Positions 1 to 9,173 of a stretch of DNA of 64,000 nucleotides are shown one piece after another (within the stretch, counting starts at the first letter, position 1; every line of letters begins with the position of its first letter). Below the pieces are notes generated by a model. It was not told the DNA's origin. It did no database searches and saw only the letters and a list, made by a program, of their open reading frames with translations. The position numbers were made by a program, and so were the translations under genes. The stretch comes from Paenibacillus sp. FSL H7-0326 (GTDB lineage: Bacteria; Bacillota; Bacilli; Paenibacillales; Paenibacillaceae): assembly GCF_001955535.1 (NCBI RefSeq), contig NZ_MPVN01000002.1, forward strand, positions 992,001 through 1,056,000, written 5' to 3'.

Positions 1-1468
1 TATTTACATATTTAATGAGCTCTGTCTCAATCTTATTGATATTATCCAGCTCTTCAGGCTCAAAGAAGATGCTTGGATAGTTTTCCTTTTCCATGTAAGG
101 ATCGTAATATTTCTCCAAATCTTTAGCACGCTGCTGGGCCCGAGGCTCCATATCCACCACTTTTCCGAAGTCTTCGTTCGTAATAACGCCAGGCCCCCCT
201 GTTCCAGGAGCGACTTTTTGACGAAATTCGCCTGCTGAGGTTCCATCAGGAAGAGGTAAGTTGACTAATTTTCCGTTCTCGTCCTTCTCAAACACGACAT
301 CCAGCGGTCCCCAGTGAATTTGCGCTGCCATGTAGGGTTCATACTGCTGATCGATCCAACGCATCGTGATCTCAGGGTTCTGATTTTCTTTTGTGATTAC
401 AAATGCACCACGACCCGGACCTCCACCGTTGCTTCGTCCAATAGTTTGGGATCCATCTGGCCCGATTAGAGGAGCTAACAGCTCATAATCTTGAGCCCGT
501 TCAGGCCCCACAACTTCCTCCTTTTCCCACCAAATATAAGAGCCCAGCGTTTCATCTGTTGTTTTACCCTTGGCGAGATATTGTGCTGCATCCTGAGTAA
601 AGGATTCGGGGTCAATCAATCCTTGCTTATACCATTTTTCATGGAAATATTTGAGAGCTTCCTTGTATTCAGGCTGAGTAGCTGTAAAAATAACTTTCCC
701 ATCACGGACGATCCGGTGTTCCAAGTTATCCGGAAGACCAAATGCTCCGAACATTCCTGCAATGTCCATACACCATTGCATATGCATGAAGCTTAACGGT
801 ATCTCGTCGGCTTTGCCGTTGCCGTTCGGATCTTGTGTTTTAAATGCGACTAGGGCTTCCGTATATTCGTCCAACGTCTTTGGCATGCTGAGACCTAATT
901 TGTCGAGCCATTTTTTGTTGATAACATGGAAGAAAGGGTTCGTACCAAGGTTATTTTCTTCCCATGAAGGAAGACCATAAATATGTCCGTCCGGTGCTGT
1001 GATTGATGTTTTAATATCCGGTCTTCGATCTAAGAGCGCTTTCAAATTAGGAGCGTATTGTTCAATTAGTTCTTCTAAAGGTATGATGGTTCCGTCTTCA
1101 CCGTAATTAATTAATTCATAATCCGAAAATCCGGCTCCATAGAACGCATCTGGTAGATTGCCGCTGGCCAGCAGCAAATTTTTCTTTTCTGCAAAGTCGG
1201 TATCCGGAATGTTCTCCCATTCGATGTTAACGTTAGTTTCTTCTTCCAGACGTTTGAAGATTTCCATCTCCGAATATTCTGGTGCTAACGCAGCTTTTGG
1301 GGATACCATTTTTAACGATATCGTTTCTTCGACAATCGGAAGACCCGTCTTGTTGAAGTCGACTGCTTGATCGGTATTGTTTGAATCGCCGCTGCCTCCA
1401 GAACATCCACTTATTACAATCGCTCCAGAAAGTAATAGAATCCCCGTACTCTTGAATACAAATTTCAT
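1..1468 (-). CDS. Sugar ABC transporter substrate-binding lipoprotein (LplA-like), 3' end cut by window edge
   Basis: Extracellular solute-binding lipoprotein expected to deliver an oligo- or monosaccharide to the two permeases encoded just upstream. The reading frame is open from the ATG at 1468 to the window edge (489 codons), so the C-terminus is missing; the family is usually around 500-560 residues. The N-terminus shows a signal peptide ending in the lipobox ISGC, followed by a Gly/Ser-rich linker. A second in-frame ATG lies at 1474, but the GGGAGG ribosome binding site is only 3 nt from it and 9 nt from 1468, so 1468 is preferred. It follows the LplC-type permease gene after a 121-nt gap. 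Family assignment is firm; the sugar is unknown. Confidence 0.88.
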   Translation of the reverse strand, partial: MKFVFKSTGILLLSGAIVISGCSGGSGDSNNTDQAVDFNKTGLPIVEETISLKMVSPKAALAPEYSEMEIFKRLEEETNVNIEWENIPDTDFAEKKNLLLASGNLPDAFYGAGFSDYELINYGEDGTIIPLEELIEQYAPNLKALLDRRPDIKTSITAPDGHIYGLPSWEENNLGTNPFFHVINKKWLDKLGLSMPKTLDEYTEALVAFKTQDPNGNGKADEIPLSFMHMQWCMDIAGMFGAFGLPDNLEHRIVRDGKVIFTATQPEYKEALKYFHEKWYKQGLIDPESFTQDAAQYLAKGKTTDETLGSYIWWEKEEVVGPERAQDYELLAPLIGPDGSQTIGRSNGGGPGRGAFVITKENQNPEITMRWIDQQYEPYMAAQIHWGPLDVVFEKDENGKLVNLPLPDGTSAGEFRQKVAPGTGGPGVITNEDFGKVVDMEPRAQQRAKDLEKYYDPYMEKENYPSIFFEPEELDNINKIETELIKYVN

Positions 1469-1589
1469 GTACATGAACCTCCCTTAGGATCTTGCTAATC
1501 TAGCATAAGCTAATTGCTAATTCAGTGATTGGATTGCAGAGTATGCTTCTGCCGTACATCCCCCCTTTCAGGTACCCAAAAAATGATCA

Positions 1590-2486
1590 TTATCCCTTGA
1601 TCGAACCGATCATGACACCTTTAACAAAGTACTTTTGTAAGAAGGGGTACAATATTAGCAGCGGTAGGCTGGATACGATGATAACGCCATATTTAATAAG
1701 CTCCGTAACCCGCATTTTCGCCGCATAGGATTCCACATCTACCATCATTCCGGAGTTCACTTGATTCTGGACGAGGATATTGCGAAGCACCAGCTGTAGC
1801 GGATATTTGTTCTCGTCGTTCATATAAATTAAAGCATCAAAGAACCCGTTCCAGAATCCAACCACATGGTACAGGACCATGACAGCAATGATTGACTTTG
1901 ACAGTGGCAATATAAAGCTCCAGAAAAATCTGGTGTTGGAACAGCCGTCAATGGAAGCAGCTTCCCACATTTCATCCGGGATGGATGATTGAAAAAACGT
2001 TCTCACAATAATGACATTGAATATACCGCCCGCTCCAGGGATAACAAGAGCCCAAATGGTATCCAACATGTGAAGATCCTTAATCAACAGATAGGTAGGT
2101 ATCAGCCCGCCGCTAAAAAACATCGTAAGCATTAAAAACCACATAATTACAGATTTGCCCGCCAAGTTTTTACGAGCTAACGGATAGGCCGCAAACACAG
2201 TCACAGCTACTCCGATCAATGTTCCTAAACCGGCATAAAGAATGGAATTGGCATATCCTATCCAAATCGATGAGTCACTGAATATTCGTACATACCCATC
2301 CAATGTAAAACCTTTTGGAAACAACCACACTTCCCCGGAGTAGATATAGTTTGGATCGCTGAATGAAGCAATGAGTACAAAATACAACGGGAATAAAACA
2401 AGCAGCATAACCATGGTCAATAAAACTAGGTTAATAACGTCAAATATAACGTCCCCTCTGCTTTTTCTTTTCAATAATTGATTCAA
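1590..2486 (-). CDS. Carbohydrate ABC transporter permease (LplC/YtcP-like)
   Basis: Inner-membrane permease of a CUT1-type sugar importer, 298 residues, about six transmembrane segments. The cytoplasmic EAA loop that contacts the ATPase is visible (EAASIDGCSNTRFFW, roughly residues 190-205). It ends with KGVMIGSIKG, typical of LplC-family C-termini. It lies 13 nt downstream of the partner permease and upstream of the lipoprotein gene, the usual order permease-permease-binding protein. No ATPase gene is present nearby; such systems in Paenibacillus and Bacillus commonly share a generic MsmK/MsmX-type ATPase (known for the family, not shown here). Confidence 0.9.
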   Translation of the reverse strand: MNQLLKRKSRGDVIFDVINLVLLTMVMLLVLFPLYFVLIASFSDPNYIYSGEVWLFPKGFTLDGYVRIFSDSSIWIGYANSILYAGLGTLIGVAVTVFAAYPLARKNLAGKSVIMWFLMLTMFFSGGLIPTYLLIKDLHMLDTIWALVIPGAGGIFNVIIVRTFFQSSIPDEMWEAASIDGCSNTRFFWSFILPLSKSIIAVMVLYHVVGFWNGFFDALIYMNDENKYPLQLVLRNILVQNQVNSGMMVDVESYAAKMRVTELIKYGVIIVSSLPLLILYPFLQKYFVKGVMIGSIKG

Positions 2487-2499
2487 AGTAAACTCCCCC

Positions 2500-3450
2500 T
2501 TACCAAAGGCTGGTCTCTGTCATTCTTTTAGCAATCCGGTTGACGGTGACAATCAAGATGATATTGATGACGGAATTGAACAGTCCCACTGCGGTAGAAA
2601 AGCTATATTGTGCCTTCTGAATTCCCATCTCATAAACATAAGTCGGAAGTATATTGGAAGTGGCGTAGTTCAAATCGTTCTGCATGAGAAACGCCTTTTC
2701 AAAACCAATACTCATAATGTTACCGAGTGCTAAGATCAGCAAGATCACGATTGTCGGCAGGATACTTGGGATATCGACATACCATACTCTTTTCCATTTA
2801 CTTGCTCCATCCATAATTGCCGCTTCATGCAATTCAGGGTTGACCCCCGCCAGAGCTGCCAAATATATAATTGTAGAGAAACCGGTTTCTTGCCAAATTC
2901 CTGACAGTATATATAAAGGACGAAACCAGCCTTCATCTGCCATAAACAGAATTGGGTCCCCCCCAAACCAAGTGATGATGTGATTCACAATTCCGCTGTT
3001 AGGGGATAAAAAAACATGGAGCATACCAACGAGAACAACGGTAGAGATAAAGTGTGGTGCATAGATGACAGTTTGAATAAATTTCTTATATCGCTTGCCT
3101 AACATCTGATTCAGCATAATGGCGATGATAATTGGAACTGGGAAGCTGAATAGGAGTGATAGAAAGCTGAGCGTCAGTGTATTAGTTATGATCGTCCAGA
3201 AGTTATAGGAATTGAAAAAATCAATAAAATGCTGGAATCCTACCCACTCACTCCCCCAAATCCCTTGGCTTGGCGAAAAGTCCTTGAATGCAATTTGCAC
3301 TCCGTACATCGGATAATACTTGAATACGGCATAAATAATGATGATTGGCAATAGAAACAAATACAGTTGATAGTCACGTTTGATTCGAGCCCAAGTTTTC
3401 CGTTTTACTTGGCTATTGGGTTGATATCCTGCAGAGTCTCTTGAGTTCAC
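2500..3450 (-). CDS. Carbohydrate ABC transporter permease (LplB-like)
   Basis: First gene of the sugar-transport operon, 316 residues. A basic cytoplasmic N-terminus precedes about six membrane segments; the EAA loop reads EAAIMDGASKWKRVWYVDIP (roughly residues 213-232). It pairs with the downstream LplC-type permease to form the transmembrane channel. The intergenic region in front of it carries two tandem LacI-type operators (3488-3502 and 3508-3522), so it is very probably controlled by the LacI-family regulator encoded immediately upstream on the same strand. Confidence 0.9.
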   Translation of the reverse strand: MNSRDSAGYQPNSQVKRKTWARIKRDYQLYLFLLPIIIIYAVFKYYPMYGVQIAFKDFSPSQGIWGSEWVGFQHFIDFFNSYNFWTIITNTLTLSFLSLLFSFPVPIIIAIMLNQMLGKRYKKFIQTVIYAPHFISTVVLVGMLHVFLSPNSGIVNHIITWFGGDPILFMADEGWFRPLYILSGIWQETGFSTIIYLAALAGVNPELHEAAIMDGASKWKRVWYVDIPSILPTIVILLILALGNIMSIGFEKAFLMQNDLNYATSNILPTYVYEMGIQKAQYSFSTAVGLFNSVINIILIVTVNRIAKRMTETSLW

Positions 3451-3487
3451 CCTTATATTCCCTCTTTCGTGTTATATTCAAGTGATA

Positions 3488-3522
3488 TTGAAACGTTTCC
3501 AATTAATTTGAAACGTTTCCAA
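3488..3522. promoter_or_regulatory. Tandem LacI-family operators upstream of the sugar transporter
   Basis: Two exact copies of TTGAAACGTTTCCAA at 3488-3502 and 3508-3522, starts 20 bp apart (about two helical turns), between the regulator gene and the permease operon. Each contains the palindromic core GAAACGTTTC typical of LacI/GalR-family and cre sites. The exact reverse complement occurs in front of the regulator gene (4649-4663). Inference: binding sites of the adjacent LacI-type repressor. Confidence 0.8.
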
Positions 3523-3589
3523 TTTTGCATAAGAAAAACAACCTGCATCACTTTAGCTTTCCAAGTTAGACACATAGACTTGGTTGACT

Positions 3590-3622
3590 TTGATCGTTAG
3601 AGGAGTTACCGCTAACGATCAA
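3590..3622 (-). terminator. Hairpin after the LacI-type regulator gene
   Basis: Perfect 11-bp inverted repeat TTGATCGTTAG / CTAACGATCAA with an 11-nt loop, starting 12 nt after the regulator stop codon. A T-run follows on the plus strand only; on the regulator strand the T-tract is weak, so termination is plausible but not certain. Confidence 0.5.
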
Positions 3623-3633
3623 TTTTTATAAGG

Positions 3634-4602
3634 TTATGTAGTCTCACCCTGCCTGAATTGTACAGGTAGATGATACACATCCTTGCCTAATTTTCCACCT
3701 TCAAACTTTTTAAAAAGAAGCCTGATCGTCATTCGTGCCATCTCTTCCACAGGCTGCCTGATTGTTGACAGTATCGGATGAAAATATGGATGATCCTGTA
3801 TGCCATCATATCCAATGACCTTAACGTCCTCTGGAACACGAATCCCCAGTTTTCTTGCTCTTTCTATATAACTTGCGGCAAGCAGATCAGTAATGGCGAA
3901 AATCCCGTCTACATCACGATGGGTATTAAAAAACTCATCAAAATAAGCATCTTCGTCCTGAATCGGGTCTGGCTTCTCATATACCACATAGTTGACTCCC
4001 AAACTTTTCGCTTCATCAACGAATCCTTTTCTTCGATTCATCGTTTCACTAAAAACGGATGTGACGCTTCCAATGAATGCCGGGTTTCGGGCACCCGCTT
4101 TAATAAGTTCCCTTAGAGCCAGACGTCCTCCCTCGTAATTGTCCGAAGTCACACACGTGATTTTCTTATCAAAATGTCTGTCGATACTTACGATGGGAAT
4201 ATGATTACTCACACTGCTTTCGATATCATTGTAAGTAATCCCAACAATACCTGCTACTTTATTTTGCTGTAGCATATCTAGATAATATAATTCTTTTTCA
4301 GGCTTGCCACCGCTATTGCACAGCATGAGCTTAAAGCCTTCTTGATCCAACTCATCTTCAATGTAATAGGCTAGTTCAGAAAAGAAAGGATTCCAGATGC
4401 TAGGCAGAAGCAGTGCTACTGTCTTTGATCTCTGCATCTTTAAATTGCGAGCGATTTCATTTGGAAAGTAATTTAGTTCTTGTATGGCCTCCTCTACTCT
4501 TCTGCGAGTATCAGGTTTTACGGCGCCCGAATTGTTAATAACACGGGACACGGTTCCAACAGCTACACCAGCTAGACTGGCAACATCTTTAATACTAGGC
4601 AT
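3634..4602 (-). CDS. LacI/GalR family transcriptional regulator
   Basis: 322-residue sugar-responsive repressor. The N-terminal helix-turn-helix reads IKDVASLAGVAVGTVSRVIN (residues 4-23), followed by the hinge helix region and a periplasmic-binding-protein-like ligand domain (about residues 60-320). An operator copy sits 46 bp upstream of its start (4649-4663), suggesting autoregulation, and two more lie between its stop and the permease operon. It most likely controls the 1-3450 transporter; the effector sugar cannot be read from sequence. Confidence 0.92.
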   Translation of the reverse strand: MPSIKDVASLAGVAVGTVSRVINNSGAVKPDTRRRVEEAIQELNYFPNEIARNLKMQRSKTVALLLPSIWNPFFSELAYYIEDELDQEGFKLMLCNSGGKPEKELYYLDMLQQNKVAGIVGITYNDIESSVSNHIPIVSIDRHFDKKITCVTSDNYEGGRLALRELIKAGARNPAFIGSVTSVFSETMNRRKGFVDEAKSLGVNYVVYEKPDPIQDEDAYFDEFFNTHRDVDGIFAITDLLAASYIERARKLGIRVPEDVKVIGYDGIQDHPYFHPILSTIRQPVEEMARMTIRLLFKKFEGGKLGKDVYHLPVQFRQGETT

Positions 4603-4648
4603 CTAACCCCCCACTTAGCTCTGTTATGAAAAACATAATAACACCGAA

Positions 4649-4663
4649 TTGGAAACGTTTCAA
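4649..4663. promoter_or_regulatory. LacI-family operator upstream of the regulator gene
   Basis: TTGGAAACGTTTCAA, the exact reverse complement of the two operators at 3488-3522, placed 46 bp before the regulator start codon. Likely an autoregulatory site. Confidence 0.75.
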
Positions 4664-4771
4664 TATTTATTTGAAAATAATTAGATATACTCAAAATGAT
4701 GCATAACTCAACTAGTTTCGAACTCGAACAGTAAAAAATTTGATCTAGTGATTTTCAGAATAGAAAATCAT

Positions 4772-5114
4772 TTATGGTTTGTATACTACATCCCCATACT
4801 CCTCTTTCCAGTCTTCTCCATCGACAATAGCATTCAGAATATCTTCAAGAACGCCAGGAGTATACGTTGCATTTCTCGTGTATGGGCGTAACTACTTCAA
4901 AATGATCAAGTCCATCACGAATATAATACTTGGGGATATTAATATTACTAGGCACTCCAGCATTCCCCAAAACTTTCCAATATCCTTTCTCTATATACAC
5001 AAGGTTTGATCTTACAAGTAGGATACCGAATGAGACTACTTGTCCGTAACCGTAACGATTTTCTTTTAACGGGATTACAAATACATCTCCGATATTCACT
5101 TTCTTCTTTCGCAT
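4772..5114 (-). pseudogene. Imm26-like immunity protein, frameshifted
   Basis: The uninterrupted frame from the ATG at 5114 (ribosome binding site TGGAGTG, 8 nt away) gives 89 residues. It begins with the Imm26-type core GDVFVIPL followed by RYGYGQV, which I recognise from Pfam Immunity protein 26 of polymorphic toxin systems. The coding signal then shifts: after EVVTP the frame ends at 4845, but the neighbouring frame continues sensibly (YTPGVLEDILNAIVDGEDW and on, ending VVYKP with a TAA at 4772-4774). Removing one C from the CCC run (GGG at 4884-4886 on the plus strand) would restore an open frame of about 113 codons. No toxin gene is adjacent. Either a real orphan pseudogene or a sequencing error in a homopolymer. 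Confidence 0.65.
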
Positions 5115-5225
5115 AATTCAATCACTCCACTAACTCGTTTAAATATCGCCTTGGTAAATAAACAACATAATAAAGACTATTAATTGAGAATAGTATATCG
5201 CAAGTTTTTTTAGCTTGCAGACGGC

Positions 5226-5260
5226 AAAAAGGACCCTGCGCATTCAAATGCGCAGAGTCC
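5226..5260 (-). terminator. Rho-independent terminator of rplY
   Basis: On the minus strand, GGACTCTGCGCAT pairs with ATGCGCAGGGTCC and is followed by TTTTT, 34 nt after the rplY stop codon. Confidence 0.9.
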
Positions 5261-5293
5261 TCGAGCTTACTCTATATTTTATTCAACTTATCA

Positions 5294-5920
5294 TTATTTT
5301 TCTTCGGAAGCCGCTACCTCTTCGTCAGCGCTAGATTCAGCTGCCTCGCCTGTATCCGTATCCGCTGCACGCAATACCCCTACAGAAGCAACGAGTGTAT
5401 CTTCAGGTGTAACGAGCGACACGCCCTTCGGCAACCCAATTTCGGATGCAGCCAGCTTGTCCCCTACCTCCAGCTTGGAGATATCCACTTCAATGACAGC
5501 TGGAAGATCATTTGGCAATCCTTCGACTTCGAGCTCTGTCAACAGCGTCTGGAATACGCCGCCTGCCTTGGAGCCCACCGCTGTACCTTGGAAATCGATT
5601 GAGATCGAGACCTGAATTGGTTTATTTTTGGCAATTTTTATAAAGTCAACATGAAGCAGTCGATCGTTTTGTTTCTGCATATCCTTGATCAGCACCGGCA
5701 CCGTTTTGCCGTCCAATTTCAGCTCGAACAGCTCGGAGCGTCCCGTATGGGATACGCGGGAGAATTCCTTCGCATCCACATGAATCGGAATGCTGTCAAA
5801 TTGCTGTCCGTATACAACAGCCGGAACGCGCCCGCTCTGTCTTAGATTTCGTAAACCTGAACCTTTTTTCTGTGTCCTTTGCTCGGCAATTAGTTGGACC
5901 GTTTCTCCGTTGGATTTCAT
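5294..5920 (-). CDS. rplY: 50S ribosomal protein L25 / general stress protein Ctc
   Basis: 208-residue CTC-type L25, which binds 5S rRNA. The N-terminal L25 domain (about residues 5-95) contains GSGLRNLRQSGRVPAVVYG, and the C-terminal TL5/CTC domain (about 100-190) contains DLPAVIEVDISKLEVGD. An acidic low-complexity tail rich in Ala, Glu, Asp and Ser closes the protein. In Bacillus subtilis this gene (ctc) belongs to the general stress regulon. It is monocistronic here, with its own terminator; I did not find a convincing alternative-sigma promoter upstream. Confidence 0.95.
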   Translation of the reverse strand: MKSNGETVQLIAEQRTQKKGSGLRNLRQSGRVPAVVYGQQFDSIPIHVDAKEFSRVSHTGRSELFELKLDGKTVPVLIKDMQKQNDRLLHVDFIKIAKNKPIQVSISIDFQGTAVGSKAGGVFQTLLTELEVEGLPNDLPAVIEVDISKLEVGDKLAASEIGLPKGVSLVTPEDTLVASVGVLRAADTDTGEAAESSADEEVAASEEK

Positions 5921-6049
5921 ATCTAAACATCCTCCTTACAAGTCCATGGTTCGAATTTGCCCCCAATAACAAATAACAAATAGAATCAGGGCCATATGTA
6001 TAACTACCCCCTATGAACGGGATTGAATCTCGATTTGCTCATAAAAAGA

Positions 6050-6082
6050 AATAAAAATAGCTGCCGAGTCTCTCTCGACAGC
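6050..6082 (-). terminator. Terminator downstream of the pullulanase locus
   Basis: Minus-strand stem GCTGTCGAG / CTCGGCAGC (6060-6068 with 6074-6082) followed by TATTTTTAT, about 84 nt after the final stop of the pullulanase C-terminal portion. It terminates transcription of the whole interrupted gene, consistent with a once-continuous reading frame. Confidence 0.8.
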
Positions 6083-6165
6083 CTGAACTTCACGTGTCAT
6101 TACATAAACGCCACTATTTTTCCCACAATAACGACTTATTAAATCCAGCATTTCCAGTCCCCTCA

Positions 6166-6885
6166 TCATGCACTGCTAAGTCCATGCAAGCGTATCTTCT
6201 GACCACCGACGGCAACGACCACTTCTCTTGTCCCGCTGTGTACATGAACCTTGATTCGTTCGTTCGCAGGAGAAGGCGGGATATCTATGAAGTAATCACG
6301 ATCTCCTTCTCGCTTCTCCCACTCATTCAACCGAATGATATACCCGATCCGTTTAATGCCGGGTGCCACTCTGATCCTTGCCTTCACAGAATGACCACCC
6401 TCAGCATGTAAAGGGATTTTGCCGTCGTGGATACCCGTGCCCCATACCCAGACGTTCCAGCCTTCGTAATGTCCATCTGGCCGGGAATATTCTATTTCCA
6501 CCGTGCGCACATAATACGGCTGAACTTGAAAATGATGCTCTGCCCTGACCTCACCTGCAGTTGCAGCCACCACTGCTGTGCCGGGTCGTATGGCTTTGAC
6601 TTTGCCATTATCCAGCGCAATCACTCGGGGTGTCGTTGTCTCCAGCGTATAAGGAGCACCTGCCATCACTTCTTCATATTGGTTCCAGACCGTTACATGA
6701 GGACGATACGTCTGAGTGGCATAGATGGATTTGTCGACAGCGATTTCAATGCGGGCAGGATATAGATCATCGACCCACATCTGAACCGCCCCGGATATTT
6801 CTCCATGAGCTGCAGTGATGAAGCATTGTCCATTCATGAGACTGCTCGCTTTGCCCGTCTGTCTTACCCGGATTACTCGTTCATC
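6166..6885 (-). pseudogene. Detached C-terminal part of pullulanase: Ig-like domains and CBM41
   Basis: This stretch is in the same frame as the upstream pullulanase and is separated from it only by an amber codon (TAG, 6886-6888). The codons straight after it (DERVIRV) complete a Big_2-type Ig-like strand begun before the stop (ITAVWRS). A second Ig-like domain follows (WVDDLYPARIEI to VQPYYV). The end is a CBM41-type starch/pullulan-binding domain with YSRPDGHYEGWNVWVWGTG and IIRLNEWEKREGDRDYFID. The first ATG after the stop (6837) has no ribosome binding site, so independent translation is unlikely. The frame is clean, so the lesion is recent, is read through at low level, or is a base-call error. 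Confidence 0.8.
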
Positions 6886-9057
6886 CTAGGAGCGCCAGAC
6901 CGCTGTAATTCCGTCCATTTGCTTGCCGTGCTGATCTCGATAAACCGCTTCGAATTGAAAATGTTCTCCTGCTGCCACCGCTCTTCTATTGGTCATAATT
7001 TCAATGGAAGACAGCACAGGCACTTCGATCCCGCTCATTCGATCATAGAGCACCATCATGGACAGCCTTGGGACGACAACCTGCGAAGTCACTTGCGCCA
7101 GCACCTTCTCACCGGCTGCACGATCACTGACAACGATGTTCCAGGAAGTATCCTGCGGTACGGCTATAATTTCATCCTGCTCTTTCCCATTATAGATAAC
7201 AATGATCCGGTTCCATGCATCGCCTGCTCGATAGCCTTCCAGCATATAGGCCAGAACCCCATTACCGCACTCAAGCACTTTCAAATACTGCTCGACCTGA
7301 TCCCGATGCTCCAAACGAAAGGCAGCATGCTTTTTCCGAAGCGCAATGAGCCCCTTATAATAATCAAATACGGGACGGAACCTCGCCTTATTACTCCACC
7401 TCAGCGCATTCACTGCATCTCCGCTCCGATAACTGTTATGGTCTCCAAATTTGGAGCGGAGCAGTTCATCCCCTGCATGAATAAAAGGAATCCCTTGTGA
7501 AGTGAGAATTACACCATTCGCAAGCAGGGAACGTCTTACCGTATCGTTGTCTAACAAGTTCATTGGATCTACATGACGATAAGGATCCGCATGCTTGACG
7601 GCCTCTGCAGCACTGATTCCGCTCGTTGGACGGCCATCCCTCCATTCAGGAAAGGCTAGCAGATCTCTGATGCCTTGGGATGTGACAATTTTGTCCCAGA
7701 GATTCAGGTTATCGTGAGCTGTCACATAATTGATCGTCTCCGCCGGTGAATACGCAAAGTCATGTATCGCTCCCTGCACTCCAGCCAGCACCGCACCTTC
7801 CACTCCCCACCAGCCTGTCGCAAATCCGCTTCCAGCACCATCGCTGTCACCCTTGACCGCCGCACGATAATGGTCGTTAAATACCGCAAAGCCTTTGCCT
7901 CGCTGTACTCCCTTAAGCGTCTTGTCCGGAAGCGGTGAATCGCCGCCAGTCCAAGGCTCGCCGTATACCAGGATCGAAGAATCCAGCTCCTGTCTGAGCA
8001 TTGCCGTAACTTCCGTCATCGTCTGTGTATCGATAAGCCCCATGAGATCAAAGCGGAAGCCGTCAATGTGATACTCCTCCGTCCAATATCGAACAGAGTC
8101 CTTAATATATTTTCGAACCATCGGTCTTTCTGTTGCCAGCTCATTTCCTACACCTGAACCATTGGACAGAAATCCGTGACCATTTCTACGGTAATAATAC
8201 CCCGGTACAATGCCGTCAAAAGGTCCATCGTCCACGCCATAGGTGTGGTTGTATACGACGTCCATAATGACCCGAATGCCGCAGCGATGCAGGGCACGAA
8301 TCATTTCCTTGAACTCTCGAATTCTTGTATATGGATTGGAAGGATCACTCGAATAGGAGCCCTCGGGTACATTGAAGTTCTGCGGATCATAGCCCCAGTT
8401 GTATTTGTTATCTGCTGCCTCTGCATCATGCACGGTTAATTCATTAACCGTCTTGAAGTCAAACACCGGAAGCAGGTGGACATGGGTTACCCCAAGCTCC
8501 TTCAAATGGTCTATTCCAATACGATGTCCCTCTCGATCGGTTAAGCCCTCTTCCGAAAAAGCACTGTAAAGCCCTTTCTTCTGAAAAGGTGATTCCTCGT
8601 CCATCGAGAAATCCCGGACATGAAGCTCATAAATGATGGAATCCGTTGACTTGATCAGCGGGGGACGCACATCATCCTCCCAATCGTCCGGATCGGTCTT
8701 GCTCATATCAATGATTGCTGTGCGCGCGCCTCCAGCAGCAACTGCTTTTGCATAAGGGTCTACTGCATAATGTACCTGTCCGTCTGAGAAACTGACCTTG
8801 TACATATAGAATTTCCCTTCCCAATCTCCCTGAAGTGTAAGCCCCCATGTACCTGCCTGCATCTGATTCATGACATAAGCCATTCCACCCTCATGATTCA
8901 TAAGCAAGCCGTTAGCATCATACTGACCCGCATCTTCATAGAGAACCACTTCAACCTTGCACGCTGTAGGAGCCCAAATCTTAAAAGCGCTGCTCTCACG
9001 TGTATAAATCAACCCGAGATCATGTTTGTCATAATAAACGTTATTCAAATCCTGCAT
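6886..9057 (-). CDS. pulA: Type I pullulanase (GH13), truncated by an in-frame amber codon
   Basis: Debranching enzyme that hydrolyses alpha-1,6 bonds in pullulan, glycogen and limit dextrins. A CBM48-type domain at about residues 5-105 precedes the GH13 barrel. All four conserved regions are visible: DVVYNHTY (about 265), GFRFDLMG with the nucleophile Asp (about 335), YGEPW with the acid Glu (about 366), and VTAHDN (about 445). At 723 residues the product is as long as the single-domain B. subtilis AmyX (about 718), so the truncated form should still be catalytic. No signal peptide is seen, so it is probably cytoplasmic. The ATG at 9057 is preferred over the GTG at 9066 because the purine-rich site lies just upstream of it. 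A cre-like box lies upstream at 9319-9333. Confidence 0.92.
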   Translation of the reverse strand: MQDLNNVYYDKHDLGLIYTRESSAFKIWAPTACKVEVVLYEDAGQYDANGLLMNHEGGMAYVMNQMQAGTWGLTLQGDWEGKFYMYKVSFSDGQVHYAVDPYAKAVAAGGARTAIIDMSKTDPDDWEDDVRPPLIKSTDSIIYELHVRDFSMDEESPFQKKGLYSAFSEEGLTDREGHRIGIDHLKELGVTHVHLLPVFDFKTVNELTVHDAEAADNKYNWGYDPQNFNVPEGSYSSDPSNPYTRIREFKEMIRALHRCGIRVIMDVVYNHTYGVDDGPFDGIVPGYYYRRNGHGFLSNGSGVGNELATERPMVRKYIKDSVRYWTEEYHIDGFRFDLMGLIDTQTMTEVTAMLRQELDSSILVYGEPWTGGDSPLPDKTLKGVQRGKGFAVFNDHYRAAVKGDSDGAGSGFATGWWGVEGAVLAGVQGAIHDFAYSPAETINYVTAHDNLNLWDKIVTSQGIRDLLAFPEWRDGRPTSGISAAEAVKHADPYRHVDPMNLLDNDTVRRSLLANGVILTSQGIPFIHAGDELLRSKFGDHNSYRSGDAVNALRWSNKARFRPVFDYYKGLIALRKKHAAFRLEHRDQVEQYLKVLECGNGVLAYMLEGYRAGDAWNRIIVIYNGKEQDEIIAVPQDTSWNIVVSDRAAGEKVLAQVTSQVVVPRLSMMVLYDRMSGIEVPVLSSIEIMTNRRAVAAGEHFQFEAVYRDQHGKQMDGITAVWRS

Positions 9058-9173
9058 CAAGCTCACCGCCCGTGATTGTAATAATGTACGGACCCTGCAG
9101 TCTTACCCGTTTGTGCGTTATGACTCTTAGACTCGCCTGCTTCTCCCTGCACACGGTGATCGATTCAAAGTTG

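Noticed and set aside
6886..6888. Amber codon read as pyrrolysine or programmed read-through
   Set aside because: No PylS/PylT genes or PYLIS-like hairpin seen, the following base context is not a known read-through signal, and the codon is not in an active site; mutation or sequencing error is simpler.
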